NCBI GenBank assembly: GCA_050247075.1
Contig: JBFWUW010000013.1
Coordinates: 1-64,000 of the forward strand
DNA length: 64,000 nt
Reading direction: 5' to 3'
Origin: JBFWUW01 sp050247075
Lineage (GTDB): Bacteria > Planctomycetota > Planctomycetia > Pirellulales > JBFWUW01
Shown here: positions 44,776 through 53,577 of the stretch, in pieces
Layout: every line of letters begins with the position of its first letter
Position numbering within the stretch: the stretch's first letter is position 1
Notes under the pieces: model-generated
Seen by the model: only the letters and a program-made list of their open reading frames with translations
What the model was told of the DNA's origin: nothing
The model's database searches: none
Made by a program: the position numbers and the translations under genes

Positions 44776-47475
44776 ATGTTGAATCGCAAAACGACCGCCT
44801 TCTTGCTCCTTGCCGTTGTGTGGGGTGCTCCCGCTTGGGCGCAATCCAACTACTCGGGCCAGCAAGGCTCACCGAGCATCTCGGACCGCATCAAGTCGTT
44901 TCGCGACAGCCTGTTTGGGCCGCCCCAGTCCAACAATGGCTATGGCCAAAACCCCAACATGCGCTCCAATCAAGGAGGCAACGGGTACAACGGCCAGGGC
45001 TACAACAACAACCAGCAGCGGGGCCAATCGCAGCGGTTCGGCAATGGCCAGATGCAAAACGGCCAACAATACAACGGTCGGAACAACAATGGCCAGAACT
45101 ACAACGGCCAGCGGTACAACAACCAAAACAATAACGGGCAGCAACGGAACGGCCAACAATACAGTTCCGGACAGACCGGCAGGGTAGGCAACGGCAACGG
45201 GCGGATGCAGGCCCAGCGCCAAGTTCCGTCTAGCAACCAAACCAGAGAGTTTAACCAACAAGGGCCATCGGCACCTCGCACGGCGCGGGCCGACACCAGC
45301 CGCCGTCCAGGTAACCAAAACGCCTCGCAACCGCCATCCCCGCCCGCCCAGGCCAGAACGGAACAGCCCGCCCAGCCCAAGCGCACCCGTTCGAGCCGCC
45401 GCACCTCGCAGCCTAACTATGTTCAGCAAGAGGACTCGTCGGAAGATGTGGAAGCCTCGGCGGTGGTGGAGTTGGACGAGGAAAGCTCGGGCCGTCTGAC
45501 GCCTGCCGACCTGGGCGAAGCCTCGTCCGACAGCTACCGTGGCGACGAAGTCATCACCGATCCCGACCAGATGGATTACCAACCGCCTCCCAAGCGGTCG
45601 TCGCGCCGCAAGGCCAATCAAACCGCCGATGCGCAGCCTGAGAAATCCAAGGAAGAAGCCGCCAACGAACAGCCCGCGGATATTCCCGTTGTTTTGGAAC
45701 CAGCCCCCACGCTGCCGCGAGTGACCTCCTCGGCCCAGCCCAGCCAGGTTGAAGAGAACTCGACGCCGCGGGTAGAGTTGTCGCGCGGCACGACCAACGC
45801 CCAAAAGGGGAACGAGTTTGTCGTCACCCGGCGCGGGCCATCCATCCGTGTCGAAACGGCCGGGCCCAAGCGGATCATGGTCAACAAGCCGGGCACCTAT
45901 TCGGTCAACTTGCTCAACTCGGGCGAGGTTGCCGCCCAAGACGTGCTAGTGGTGGTGCAGGTTCCAGCCTGGGCCGAGGTGTTGTCGGCCGAAGCCACGA
46001 CGGGCGAATCGCGTGAACCGCCCCAGGGACGCACCGCTGGTGAGTTTCATTGGGCCGTCGATTCGCTCGACGCCCGCAGCAACGAGGAACTAGTCTTGCA
46101 GATCGTGGCCCACGAGAACCGCTCGTTCGACCTGGCGGTGCAGTTGAGCTCGTCGCCGGTTACTGCTCAGACCAAAGTGGAAGTACAAGAGGCCAAACTG
46201 CAAGCATCCCTGTCTGGCCCTCGTGAAGTCTCTTTTGGTGAAAAAGCCGTCTACAAGTTGACCTTCTCCAACCCCGGTTCGGCCGACGCCGAGAACGTGG
46301 TTGTCCACCTGATGCCGTTGGGCAACGGTACGGAACCGATCGAAACCCATTCGTTGGGCAAGCTCTCGGCCGGTTCCAGCAAGACCGTGGAGGTCGAACT
46401 GGTGGCTCGGCAAGAAGGGCAAGTCAAAGTGCAAGTCCAGGCCACGGCCGACGGCGGACTGTCCGCCAACGCCAGCGAGGATGTTGTCGTTCGCCGGCCG
46501 GTCCTGCAAGTTGCCGTCGATGCCCCCAAGTTCCGTTACTCCGGTACCGTGGCGACCTACGATATCACCGTCGCCAACAAGGGCAACGACGTGGCCCGCG
46601 ATGTGGAGGTGAGTGTGCAGCTGCCGCGCGGCGCGGAATTCGCATCGTGCTCCAGCGGAGGCCAGCGCGCCGGCAGCGGCGTGACGTGGCAGGCCAACAG
46701 TGTCAAACCGGGTGAGGAAAAAGTCTTCCAAGTCCGCTGCAGCTTGACTACGCCCGGTCCCAATCGCGTGCAGGCCGCCGCTACCGCGGCCGGCAATATC
46801 AACCATGCTAGTGTGGTCATGACCGAAGTTGAAGCCCTGGCTGACTTGACTTTGGACGTACACGATCCGCAAGGCGCTATTGCCGTGGGCGAGGAGCTGG
46901 AATACGAGATCGTCATCCGCAATCGCGGCACCAAAGCGGCCGAAGAGGTCGAAGTGGTGGCTGCCTTCTCCGCCAGCGTCGAACCCCTGTCGGCTACCGG
47001 CGGCCAGTTTGGTGTCCACGGCAGCACCGTGGAGTTCGAAACGATTGAGTCAATTGCCGCGGGCGAGGAGTTGACGCTCAAGATAAAGGCCAAGGCGCTG
47101 CGGGCCGGGACGCATGTGCTGCGAACCGAGGTCCGCTCCAAGACCATGCCCACGGCATTGGTTGAGGAAGAGACGACCCGCTTTTATGGCGATAACGACG
47201 ATGTGGACTACGATGAAGCGGGGTACGATGAGACCTCCAGTCTGAAGAAGTCCACCGATGAAGAGGCTGGCAAGACGGCTAAGTTCCAGCCGCGCAAGCG
47301 CATCACGCCGCGGGGCGGCAAACCGTCACGCGGTGCCGCTCCGGCGGCCCATCAGTCGGATGAATGGGTCGCCACGCAACGTGCCACCTCGACCGACACG
47401 GCCGAGGAGTCTTCCGCCAGCAGCGAGCCGCGGCACCTCGACGAGCCCGCCGAACTGATGCCGATTGACCGGTAG
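44776..47475 (+). CDS. Exported protein with N/Q/G-rich region and four DUF11/CARDB-like repeats
   Basis: 899 residues. The signal peptide is 1-23 (FLLLAVVWGAPAWAQ). Residues about 47-140 are dominated by Asn, Gln, Gly and Tyr in near-repeats of Asn-Gly-Gln, a prion-like composition. A basic/Pro-rich linker and an acidic linker follow. Four beta-sandwich repeats lie at about 355-450, 475-560, 575-670 and 690-790. Each has a GxxxxYxxxxxNxGxxxAxxVxVxxxxP pattern, as in DUF11 or CARDB domains (for example YDITVANKGNDVARDVEVSV). It is probably a surface or matrix protein. A clear GAGGT lies six bases before the ATG. Confidence 0.85.
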   Translation: MLNRKTTAFLLLAVVWGAPAWAQSNYSGQQGSPSISDRIKSFRDSLFGPPQSNNGYGQNPNMRSNQGGNGYNGQGYNNNQQRGQSQRFGNGQMQNGQQYNGRNNNGQNYNGQRYNNQNNNGQQRNGQQYSSGQTGRVGNGNGRMQAQRQVPSSNQTREFNQQGPSAPRTARADTSRRPGNQNASQPPSPPAQARTEQPAQPKRTRSSRRTSQPNYVQQEDSSEDVEASAVVELDEESSGRLTPADLGEASSDSYRGDEVITDPDQMDYQPPPKRSSRRKANQTADAQPEKSKEEAANEQPADIPVVLEPAPTLPRVTSSAQPSQVEENSTPRVELSRGTTNAQKGNEFVVTRRGPSIRVETAGPKRIMVNKPGTYSVNLLNSGEVAAQDVLVVVQVPAWAEVLSAEATTGESREPPQGRTAGEFHWAVDSLDARSNEELVLQIVAHENRSFDLAVQLSSSPVTAQTKVEVQEAKLQASLSGPREVSFGEKAVYKLTFSNPGSADAENVVVHLMPLGNGTEPIETHSLGKLSAGSSKTVEVELVARQEGQVKVQVQATADGGLSANASEDVVVRRPVLQVAVDAPKFRYSGTVATYDITVANKGNDVARDVEVSVQLPRGAEFASCSSGGQRAGSGVTWQANSVKPGEEKVFQVRCSLTTPGPNRVQAAATAAGNINHASVVMTEVEALADLTLDVHDPQGAIAVGEELEYEIVIRNRGTKAAEEVEVVAAFSASVEPLSATGGQFGVHGSTVEFETIESIAAGEELTLKIKAKALRAGTHVLRTEVRSKTMPTALVEEETTRFYGDNDDVDYDEAGYDETSSLKKSTDEEAGKTAKFQPRKRITPRGGKPSRGAAPAAHQSDEWVATQRATSTDTAEESSASSEPRHLDEPAELMPIDR

Positions 47476-47552
47476 CCAACGTGGCTTCGCTGGGCCATCC
47501 GCTTCGCTACTGACTGCGGCACCCGCGGCTTTCGCCCCCGACCGTTATCGCA

Positions 47553-47614
47553 AGCTGATGGCTTCTCCGCTGACAGCTTTACAGCTTGATCGGCGATAGA
47601 ATCGCCAACTACAG
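47553..47614. repeat. Inverted copies of repeats R1 and R2 side by side
   Basis: R1 at 47553-47578 (AGCTGATGGCTTCTCCGCTG...) is followed at 47588-47614 by R2 in inverted orientation with one compensating base change that preserves the hairpin (GGCGATAGAATCGCC). Confidence 0.75.
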
Positions 47615-47697
47615 GATCGATTTTCTTGACATCGCCCCTGGGACTGGCCTACTTTGAAGCTTGGCTTCAATCCGCCTTCCCCAGCAACAGGCCCGCG

Positions 47698-49038
47698 ATG
47701 TCCCGGAAATTGCTGATCGCCGTACTTGTTGTGGGCTGCTGGCCTGCCATATGTCCTCGGCTCTCTGCCCTCGCGCAAGACCCGGCGCCCAAGGCCGATC
47801 CGGCCGACTTTGGCCTGGCCTTGCCAGACGCTCCCCCGTTGCCGGGCGATGGCCGCCGCGTGACGGTGTTGGACGCGGCGGGCGAACTTGTCGTGGCTAA
47901 GGTATACTCCGAAATCGCCGACCGATTTCTGGTGCAATTGCCGAACGGCAAACTGGCCGCCTATCGCCAGGCCGACGCCACCATCACCGACCGGCCCTAT
48001 GAGCCAGTCTCCAAGAAGGCCCTGCTGGCCGAACTGGCCAAGGAACAGTTTCAGGGCTACAAGACGCGCGAGACCAATCGCTACGTCTACGTCTACAACA
48101 CCAGCGAGGAATTTTACAAGGCGACCAGCACCATTTTGGAGACGATGTACCCGGCGCTTTACAAGTATTGCGAACGTGAAAAACTCGACGTTCACGATCC
48201 CGACGTACCGTTGGTGGTGGTGATGTTCAAGACCGAGGCCGAGTTTCAGGCCTACCACCGCATGCCCGATGGCGTCGTGGCCTATTACAACGGCGTCTCT
48301 AACCATGTGATGATGTACGAGCAATCGCGGCTGGCCGAGATTGCCCCCGAACTGGCCATCAAGCAGTCGATTTCGACCATCGCCCACGAAGGGGTCCATC
48401 AGATTTTGCACAACATCGGCGTGCAGCAGCGGCTGTCGCGCTGGCCGATGTGGATCAGCGAGGGCCTGCCCGAATTCTTCGCCCCCACCAAGGTAGACAA
48501 GCGGGTCCGCTGGAAAGGGGTGGGGCTGGTCAACGATTTACGGATGCATAGCCTGTTGGAGTATATCAAGCAGCGGCCCACATCCGAACCTGGCCAGCTT
48601 GTCCGCGAAACCGTCGATGCCGAACAGTTGGACGCCACCGGCTATGCCGAGGCCTGGGCCTTGACGCACTACCTGGCCAAGTACAAGCGGAAGGAGTTCT
48701 TTGCCTATCTCCGCGATGTCAGCCAGTTTCAGTCGCTAGCGCGGCGCGAGCAGCCCGACGTCGACTTGTTCGTCAAACATTTCGGCCAGGACTATGCCGA
48801 GTTGGAATCGGCCATGCTGAAGTCGCTGAAAAAGCTCCCCTATTCCGATCCCATCGCCAACCAGACGCATTATCTGGTGATCCTGGCGGGAGCGGGCGGA
48901 CGGCGAATCTCGGTGGGAGTCTCGCCCGCCCACGTCCAGCAACTGATCGCCCAGGCACCCGGCGCAGCCGTCACCGTGCAAGCCTTTCCCGACCGGGCCT
49001 CCGCCGAGCGCGCCTTCCACGCGGCCGCGGGAAGGTAG
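47698..49038 (+). CDS. Exported DUF1570 protein with zinc-peptidase motif
   Basis: 446 residues from ATG 47698 (MSRKLLIAVLVVGCWPAICP, a signal peptide); the frame is open to 47626. DUF1570 is recognised by STIAHEGVHQILHNIG, containing an H-E-x-x-H metal site (His230, Glu231, His234), and by WISEGLPEFFAPT, where the Glu could be the third ligand. Such proteins are gluzincin-like and predicted secreted. An extra N-terminal beta region (residues 55-110) and a C-terminal tail with AHVQQLIAQAPGAAV flank it. Substrate unknown. The next gene is convergent after 11 bp. Confidence 0.85.
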   Translation: MSRKLLIAVLVVGCWPAICPRLSALAQDPAPKADPADFGLALPDAPPLPGDGRRVTVLDAAGELVVAKVYSEIADRFLVQLPNGKLAAYRQADATITDRPYEPVSKKALLAELAKEQFQGYKTRETNRYVYVYNTSEEFYKATSTILETMYPALYKYCEREKLDVHDPDVPLVVVMFKTEAEFQAYHRMPDGVVAYYNGVSNHVMMYEQSRLAEIAPELAIKQSISTIAHEGVHQILHNIGVQQRLSRWPMWISEGLPEFFAPTKVDKRVRWKGVGLVNDLRMHSLLEYIKQRPTSEPGQLVRETVDAEQLDATGYAEAWALTHYLAKYKRKEFFAYLRDVSQFQSLARREQPDVDLFVKHFGQDYAELESAMLKSLKKLPYSDPIANQTHYLVILAGAGGRRISVGVSPAHVQQLIAQAPGAAVTVQAFPDRASAERAFHAAAGR

Positions 49039-49049
49039 GATTTGCTTCT

Positions 49050-49850
49050 TCACTGACCGCAGCAGGGGCAGACTTCAGGCACGCGGATGGTGAGCGTGGC
49101 GGAGTAGGCGGTGCGGTCGTAACCGTCGCCCGATTGTTGTGGTTCCGTGTGGTGGACGACCACCAGCACCAGATTGCCCTCAGTCGGCGTGTAGCTGGCC
49201 TGGCCTTGATCGTCGGTGCGGCGCTCGTAGCGGTCGTCGAAGCCCTCGACAAGTTCCGCGCCGCGGGGAACGAACGAAACCACGGCATTGCTGAGCGGGC
49301 TGCCTTCGTACAGCAACTGGACGGCGATGGGCATGCCCGGCCCTTGCTGCGTGATGGGATTGGTCAGCGGCACCAATTCCAGCTTGTGCCCTAGCGGCTG
49401 GGAGAAATCGTCGGTCTTGGAGGATACCTCGTCCAACTTGGGACTGACGACAAAGAACGCCTTGGCGCTCTTGATGGCCCGCGTCGTTTTGTGCAGCTTG
49501 TCCAATGTATGCACGGCCATGTAAGGGCCAGAGTCGGCGGCGGTGAACTTGGCGCTCCAGTAGCCTTCCTTGGGGGCATAGCCGGTATCGACCGCGCGGT
49601 CCAAAATGTCGTAGTGCTTGCCGGCCGGATTGCGCACGGCCAGCGTCAACCCCTCGTCCAAGTCAATCTTGCTGGCCAGCTTGAAGTCGCGATGTTCGTT
49701 GCCGTGGTTGCCCAGCTTGAGATCGACGTAGACCGAATCCCCCTGGCGCAAAATGCCCGTGTTGGTCTCCAGCCAGGTATCGTGGGCGGAAAGGGTCGTG
49801 GAAATGGCCAGAATGGCAATGGCTGCCAAGCAGCGGAATGTTGCATGCAT
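49050..49850 (-). CDS. Exported DUF4198 protein
   Basis: 266 residues from ATG 49850 (MHATFRCLAAIAILAISTTL, signal peptide then SAHDTWLETN). His-Asp-x-Trp-Leu at the mature N-terminus, GLTLAVRNPAGKHYDILD and a final beta domain with VLVVVHHTE match the DUF4198 family, which is often linked to nickel, cobalt or other metal uptake. The C-terminus ends CPCCGQ, a possible metal-binding cluster. It is the last gene on the strand of the RND efflux cluster, 252 bp after it, so it may belong to the same function. Confidence 0.8.
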   Translation of the reverse strand: MHATFRCLAAIAILAISTTLSAHDTWLETNTGILRQGDSVYVDLKLGNHGNEHRDFKLASKIDLDEGLTLAVRNPAGKHYDILDRAVDTGYAPKEGYWSAKFTAADSGPYMAVHTLDKLHKTTRAIKSAKAFFVVSPKLDEVSSKTDDFSQPLGHKLELVPLTNPITQQGPGMPIAVQLLYEGSPLSNAVVSFVPRGAELVEGFDDRYERRTDDQGQASYTPTEGNLVLVVVHHTEPQQSGDGYDRTAYSATLTIRVPEVCPCCGQ

Positions 49851-50102
49851 GATGTTGTTCCTAGCTTCAGACGGGGCTTTGTGTGGTGGTTCGCGGCGAA
49901 AGCTCGCAGGGCCGCTGGGGCCGCCACGAACAACCGGCAATTGGAATTAGCCATTAAACGCGATGCATTGTCACGCACGATTCCTACGCGTTCATCCGGT
50001 AATCGGCCTTACTGCCGCGATTGATTTCCTCACCATGGTAATCCACGGGGGGCCGCCGCATAGCCTCGGCTTCGCCCTTGAAGGGAACGCAATGCGAAAA
50101 GA

Positions 50103-53100
50103 TTACAACGGATGCCCAAGGGGTGGCGTCGGGTGCTCGATAATCTCGCTCAGAGGCCTGTCGTGTTCATCGTTGATCATTTTCCGCCCGTCGGACAACT
50201 TGGCGAACAGGTAGTATAGTCCGGGAATCACCAGGACACCGATCAAAGTCCCCATGAGCATACCGCCAACCGCCGTGGTGCCAATGGTGCGGTTGCCAAT
50301 CGCCCCTGGCCCGGTGGCCCGGACCAAGGGAATCAGGCCAGCAATGAAGGCGAACGATGTCATGGCAATCGGCCGGAACCGCAGCTTACCCCCTTCGATG
50401 CCGGCATCCTTGATGCTGAGGCCTTCTTGGCGGCGCTGGACGGCGAACTCGATGATCAAAATGGCGTTCTTGCCCAACAGTCCGACTAGCATGACCAGGC
50501 CAATCTGGCAGTAAACGTCGTTGGCCAGCCCCATGCCCTTGAGCATCAGGAACGAGCCAAACAGACCGACCGGCAGCGACACCAGCACCGCCAGCGGCAA
50601 GATGAAGCTTTCGTATTGCCCCACCAAGACCAGATACACGAACATCACCACGATGATAAAGATGTACATCGAGGTGTTTCCCTTGTTGGCCTCGTCGTAG
50701 GCCAGCCCTTGCCAGCCCACATCGAAGCCGCGGGGCAACATTTCCTCGGCGACTTCCCTGACCGCCGCGATGGCCTGGCCGCTGCTGTATCCCGTTGCGG
50801 GCGCTGCCTGAATAATCGCGGTGGTATACAAGTTGTACCGGTTGATTTCGTTCATGCCCTGCATCGTCTTGATTTTCATGAACGCGGAGTAGGGGACCAT
50901 TTGCCCCTCGTCGTTCTTGACGAATAAATTGTCCAGATCCTCCGGATAGCGCCGGAACTCTGGCAGGGATTGAACATACACCTTGTAGAACTGGCCAAAA
51001 CGTACGAAGCCTTGCTCCCAGGTGCTGCCCACGACAATCGACAGGTTGTCCATCGCGTCGGCGATCGACACGCCTTTCTGCATCGCCACGTCGTTATCGA
51101 TCACAATCTCGTACTGCGGGTAGTTATTGGCGAAGAAGGTGAACAGTCCCTTGAGTTCCTTGCGCTTGCCCAGGGCCGCCATGAAGTCTTCCGTGACTTG
51201 CGCGAAGGTGTCGTAATCGCCAGTGTTCGTCTTGTCCAGCAAGCACATGGAAACGCCCCCCGCCGCGCCAAAACCGGGGACCGCTGGAGGTTCGAAAAAC
51301 TCCAACTTGACGTTGGAAATCGCCCGTCCCTTCTTTTCGAGCTCTTCAATGATCTGCTTGGAGGTCAGCTTGCGATCGGCCCAAGGTTTTAGGTTGATGA
51401 GGCATGTTCCCGCGTTCGATCCGCGGCCCTCCGTCAGAATTTCGTAGCCGGCCAGCGAGGTGACGGAGGTGATCTCCTCGAATTCCTTGCAGATTGCCTG
51501 CAATTCGTGCGACTTGGCATTGGTGTACTCCAACGTGGAACCGGGCGGCGTCTGGATGATGCCATAGATAACGCCCTGGTCCTCCAATGGGATAAAACCG
51601 GCGGGCAGCACTTTGTTCACCACCAAGATGCCGTAACCGAAAAGGCCAATGACGGCCATAGTCAGCAGGCGCCGTGTGATAAGCAGGCCGACCACGGCGA
51701 CAAAACCATTCGTAACCTTATCGACCCCCCAGTTAAACCCATGCAAAAAGATGCCCAGCGGCCCCCGCTTTTTTTCCTCGTCCGGTTCGCTACCTGAAAG
51801 AATTGACCGGAACGTCAAAACAAACAGCACGGCCATGACACAGCCGATGGCGATCGACCGTTGTTCCGTCAGGGCGATTTGCTCCGAGACCAGTTCGTGG
51901 ATGATCTCTACATGCAACAAACGGTAGATGCCGTAGCCCGCGCCCAGGCCCAGCAGCACGGCTAGCAAGCCGCGCACGACATTGGCACCGCGGCCCGCCA
52001 TTTTTTTGATGCAGCGATTTACGAAACCAATCAGGCCCCGTTGCTCCTCGTGGTGCGAGTGGGGCTTGAGAATCATGGCGCACAGAACGGGCGTTAGCGT
52101 CAGGGCGACCACGCCCGAGAGGACGATCGACATGGCCATGGTCAGTGCGAACTGGCGGTAGAACACGCCCACCGCGCCAGGAACGAACGTCACCGGAATA
52201 AACACGGCGGTCATCACTAAGGTGATGGCGATAATGGCGCCGCTGATTTCGCCCACGACTTCCTTGGTCGCCGCGTAAGGCGACAGGTGCTTCGAGTGCA
52301 TTTTCTCATGCACCGCCTCGACGACAACGATTGCATCGTCAACGACCACGCCAATCGCCAATACCAAGGCGAACAACGTAATCAGATTGACCGACATCCC
52401 GAACATGCTCATGAAGAAGAAGGTTCCGATCAGTGATACCGGAACCGCCAAAGTCGGGATGAGCGTGCTGCGAAAGTCTCCCAGGAACAGATAAACCACC
52501 AGCGACACCAGAATGAACGCCTCAAACAAGGTGTGCAGCACCTTCTCGATCGAGGCGTCCAGAAAATTAGAAACGTCGTAGCTGACCGCGTAATCGACCA
52601 TCGGCGGAAACGATTTCTGTTTCATATCCTCCAGCTTGGCCTTGACCTCTTTGATTACGTCGGCGGCGTTGGAGCCGGGGATTTGTTTGAGCACGATGGA
52701 GGCGGAGGGCAGCCCGTCGATATCGGAATACAAATCGTAGAATGAGGAGCCGAGCGTGACTTTGGCCACGTCCTTGAGCCGCAGAATTTTCCCCGATTCG
52801 TTGGCCCTGAGGATGATGTCCTGGTATTGCTCTGGCGTATCGTAGCGGCCCACCCACGTTAAGACATACTCGATCGATTGCGATGTCTTGCCGGTGGCTT
52901 GTCCCAGGCGGCCGGGCGAGCCAATCAGGCTTTGCTCCTTGATCGCCTCCATGATGTCGGCCGAGGAAACGTTGTAAGCCCGCATCCGCTCCAGGTCCAA
53001 CTCCACACGCATGGCATAGGCGCGGTTACCCAGAATCTGGGCGCGGCCCACGCCGCGGGTCCGCTGGATCTCGGGCAACATGTTGGCGGATACATAGTTA

Positions 53101-53564
53101 TAAAGAAAATTCTGGTCGTGGTTGGGATCCTTGCTGAAAACATTTACGTACATCAGCATGCTCGTCATGTTCTGCATGACGATGATACCCTCGCGATCCA
53201 CGATGGGAGGAAGCTGGTTCCGCACCATTTGGATGCGATTATTGACGTTCAAGACCGCCACGTTCGGGTCCGTGCCCGGCTCGAAGGTGATCATGATCGT
53301 GGCCTCCCCGGCGCTGGTAGCGGCGGAAGTCATGTACCGCATATCCGGCACGCCATTGATGGCCCGTTCCAGAATGACCAGCGTCGAGTCGACCAGAATC
53401 TTGGCGCTAGCGCCAGGAAAGGAGACAGCAACCACCACGCTGGGCGGTGCTACGTCGGGAAACTGGGAAATTGGCAGCGCCGTAATCGCCAGCCCGCCCA
53501 TGAACAAGATGAGCAGCGAAATGACAATCGCCAAGGCCGGGCGGTGGAGGAATTTCGCAAACAC
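50103..53564 (-). CDS. RND efflux pump, HAE-1 (AcrB/MexB-like), with an extra insertion
   Basis: 1153 residues, about 100 longer than AcrB. The N-terminus FLHRPALAIVISLLILFMGG and the TM4 motif LAIGVVVDDAIVVVEAVHEK (Asp pair for proton relay) are typical, as is GLLGKNAILIIEFAVQRRQE in TM10. PAGFIPLEDQGVIYGIIQTP is the standard second-porter start. Between TM6 and TM7 (about 510-625) an extra segment carries two additional hydrophobic stretches, VVRGLLAVLLGLGAGYGIYR and IAIGCVMAVLFVLTF. Proton-driven export of drugs or organics through a tripartite complex is expected. It starts 13 bp after the adaptor gene. Confidence 0.95.
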   Translation of the reverse strand: MFAKFLHRPALAIVISLLILFMGGLAITALPISQFPDVAPPSVVVAVSFPGASAKILVDSTLVILERAINGVPDMRYMTSAATSAGEATIMITFEPGTDPNVAVLNVNNRIQMVRNQLPPIVDREGIIVMQNMTSMLMYVNVFSKDPNHDQNFLYNYVSANMLPEIQRTRGVGRAQILGNRAYAMRVELDLERMRAYNVSSADIMEAIKEQSLIGSPGRLGQATGKTSQSIEYVLTWVGRYDTPEQYQDIILRANESGKILRLKDVAKVTLGSSFYDLYSDIDGLPSASIVLKQIPGSNAADVIKEVKAKLEDMKQKSFPPMVDYAVSYDVSNFLDASIEKVLHTLFEAFILVSLVVYLFLGDFRSTLIPTLAVPVSLIGTFFFMSMFGMSVNLITLFALVLAIGVVVDDAIVVVEAVHEKMHSKHLSPYAATKEVVGEISGAIIAITLVMTAVFIPVTFVPGAVGVFYRQFALTMAMSIVLSGVVALTLTPVLCAMILKPHSHHEEQRGLIGFVNRCIKKMAGRGANVVRGLLAVLLGLGAGYGIYRLLHVEIIHELVSEQIALTEQRSIAIGCVMAVLFVLTFRSILSGSEPDEEKKRGPLGIFLHGFNWGVDKVTNGFVAVVGLLITRRLLTMAVIGLFGYGILVVNKVLPAGFIPLEDQGVIYGIIQTPPGSTLEYTNAKSHELQAICKEFEEITSVTSLAGYEILTEGRGSNAGTCLINLKPWADRKLTSKQIIEELEKKGRAISNVKLEFFEPPAVPGFGAAGGVSMCLLDKTNTGDYDTFAQVTEDFMAALGKRKELKGLFTFFANNYPQYEIVIDNDVAMQKGVSIADAMDNLSIVVGSTWEQGFVRFGQFYKVYVQSLPEFRRYPEDLDNLFVKNDEGQMVPYSAFMKIKTMQGMNEINRYNLYTTAIIQAAPATGYSSGQAIAAVREVAEEMLPRGFDVGWQGLAYDEANKGNTSMYIFIIVVMFVYLVLVGQYESFILPLAVLVSLPVGLFGSFLMLKGMGLANDVYCQIGLVMLVGLLGKNAILIIEFAVQRRQEGLSIKDAGIEGGKLRFRPIAMTSFAFIAGLIPLVRATGPGAIGNRTIGTTAVGGMLMGTLIGVLVIPGLYYLFAKLSDGRKMINDEHDRPLSEIIEHPTPPLGHPL

Positions 53565-53577
53565 GAGCGGGCACCGC

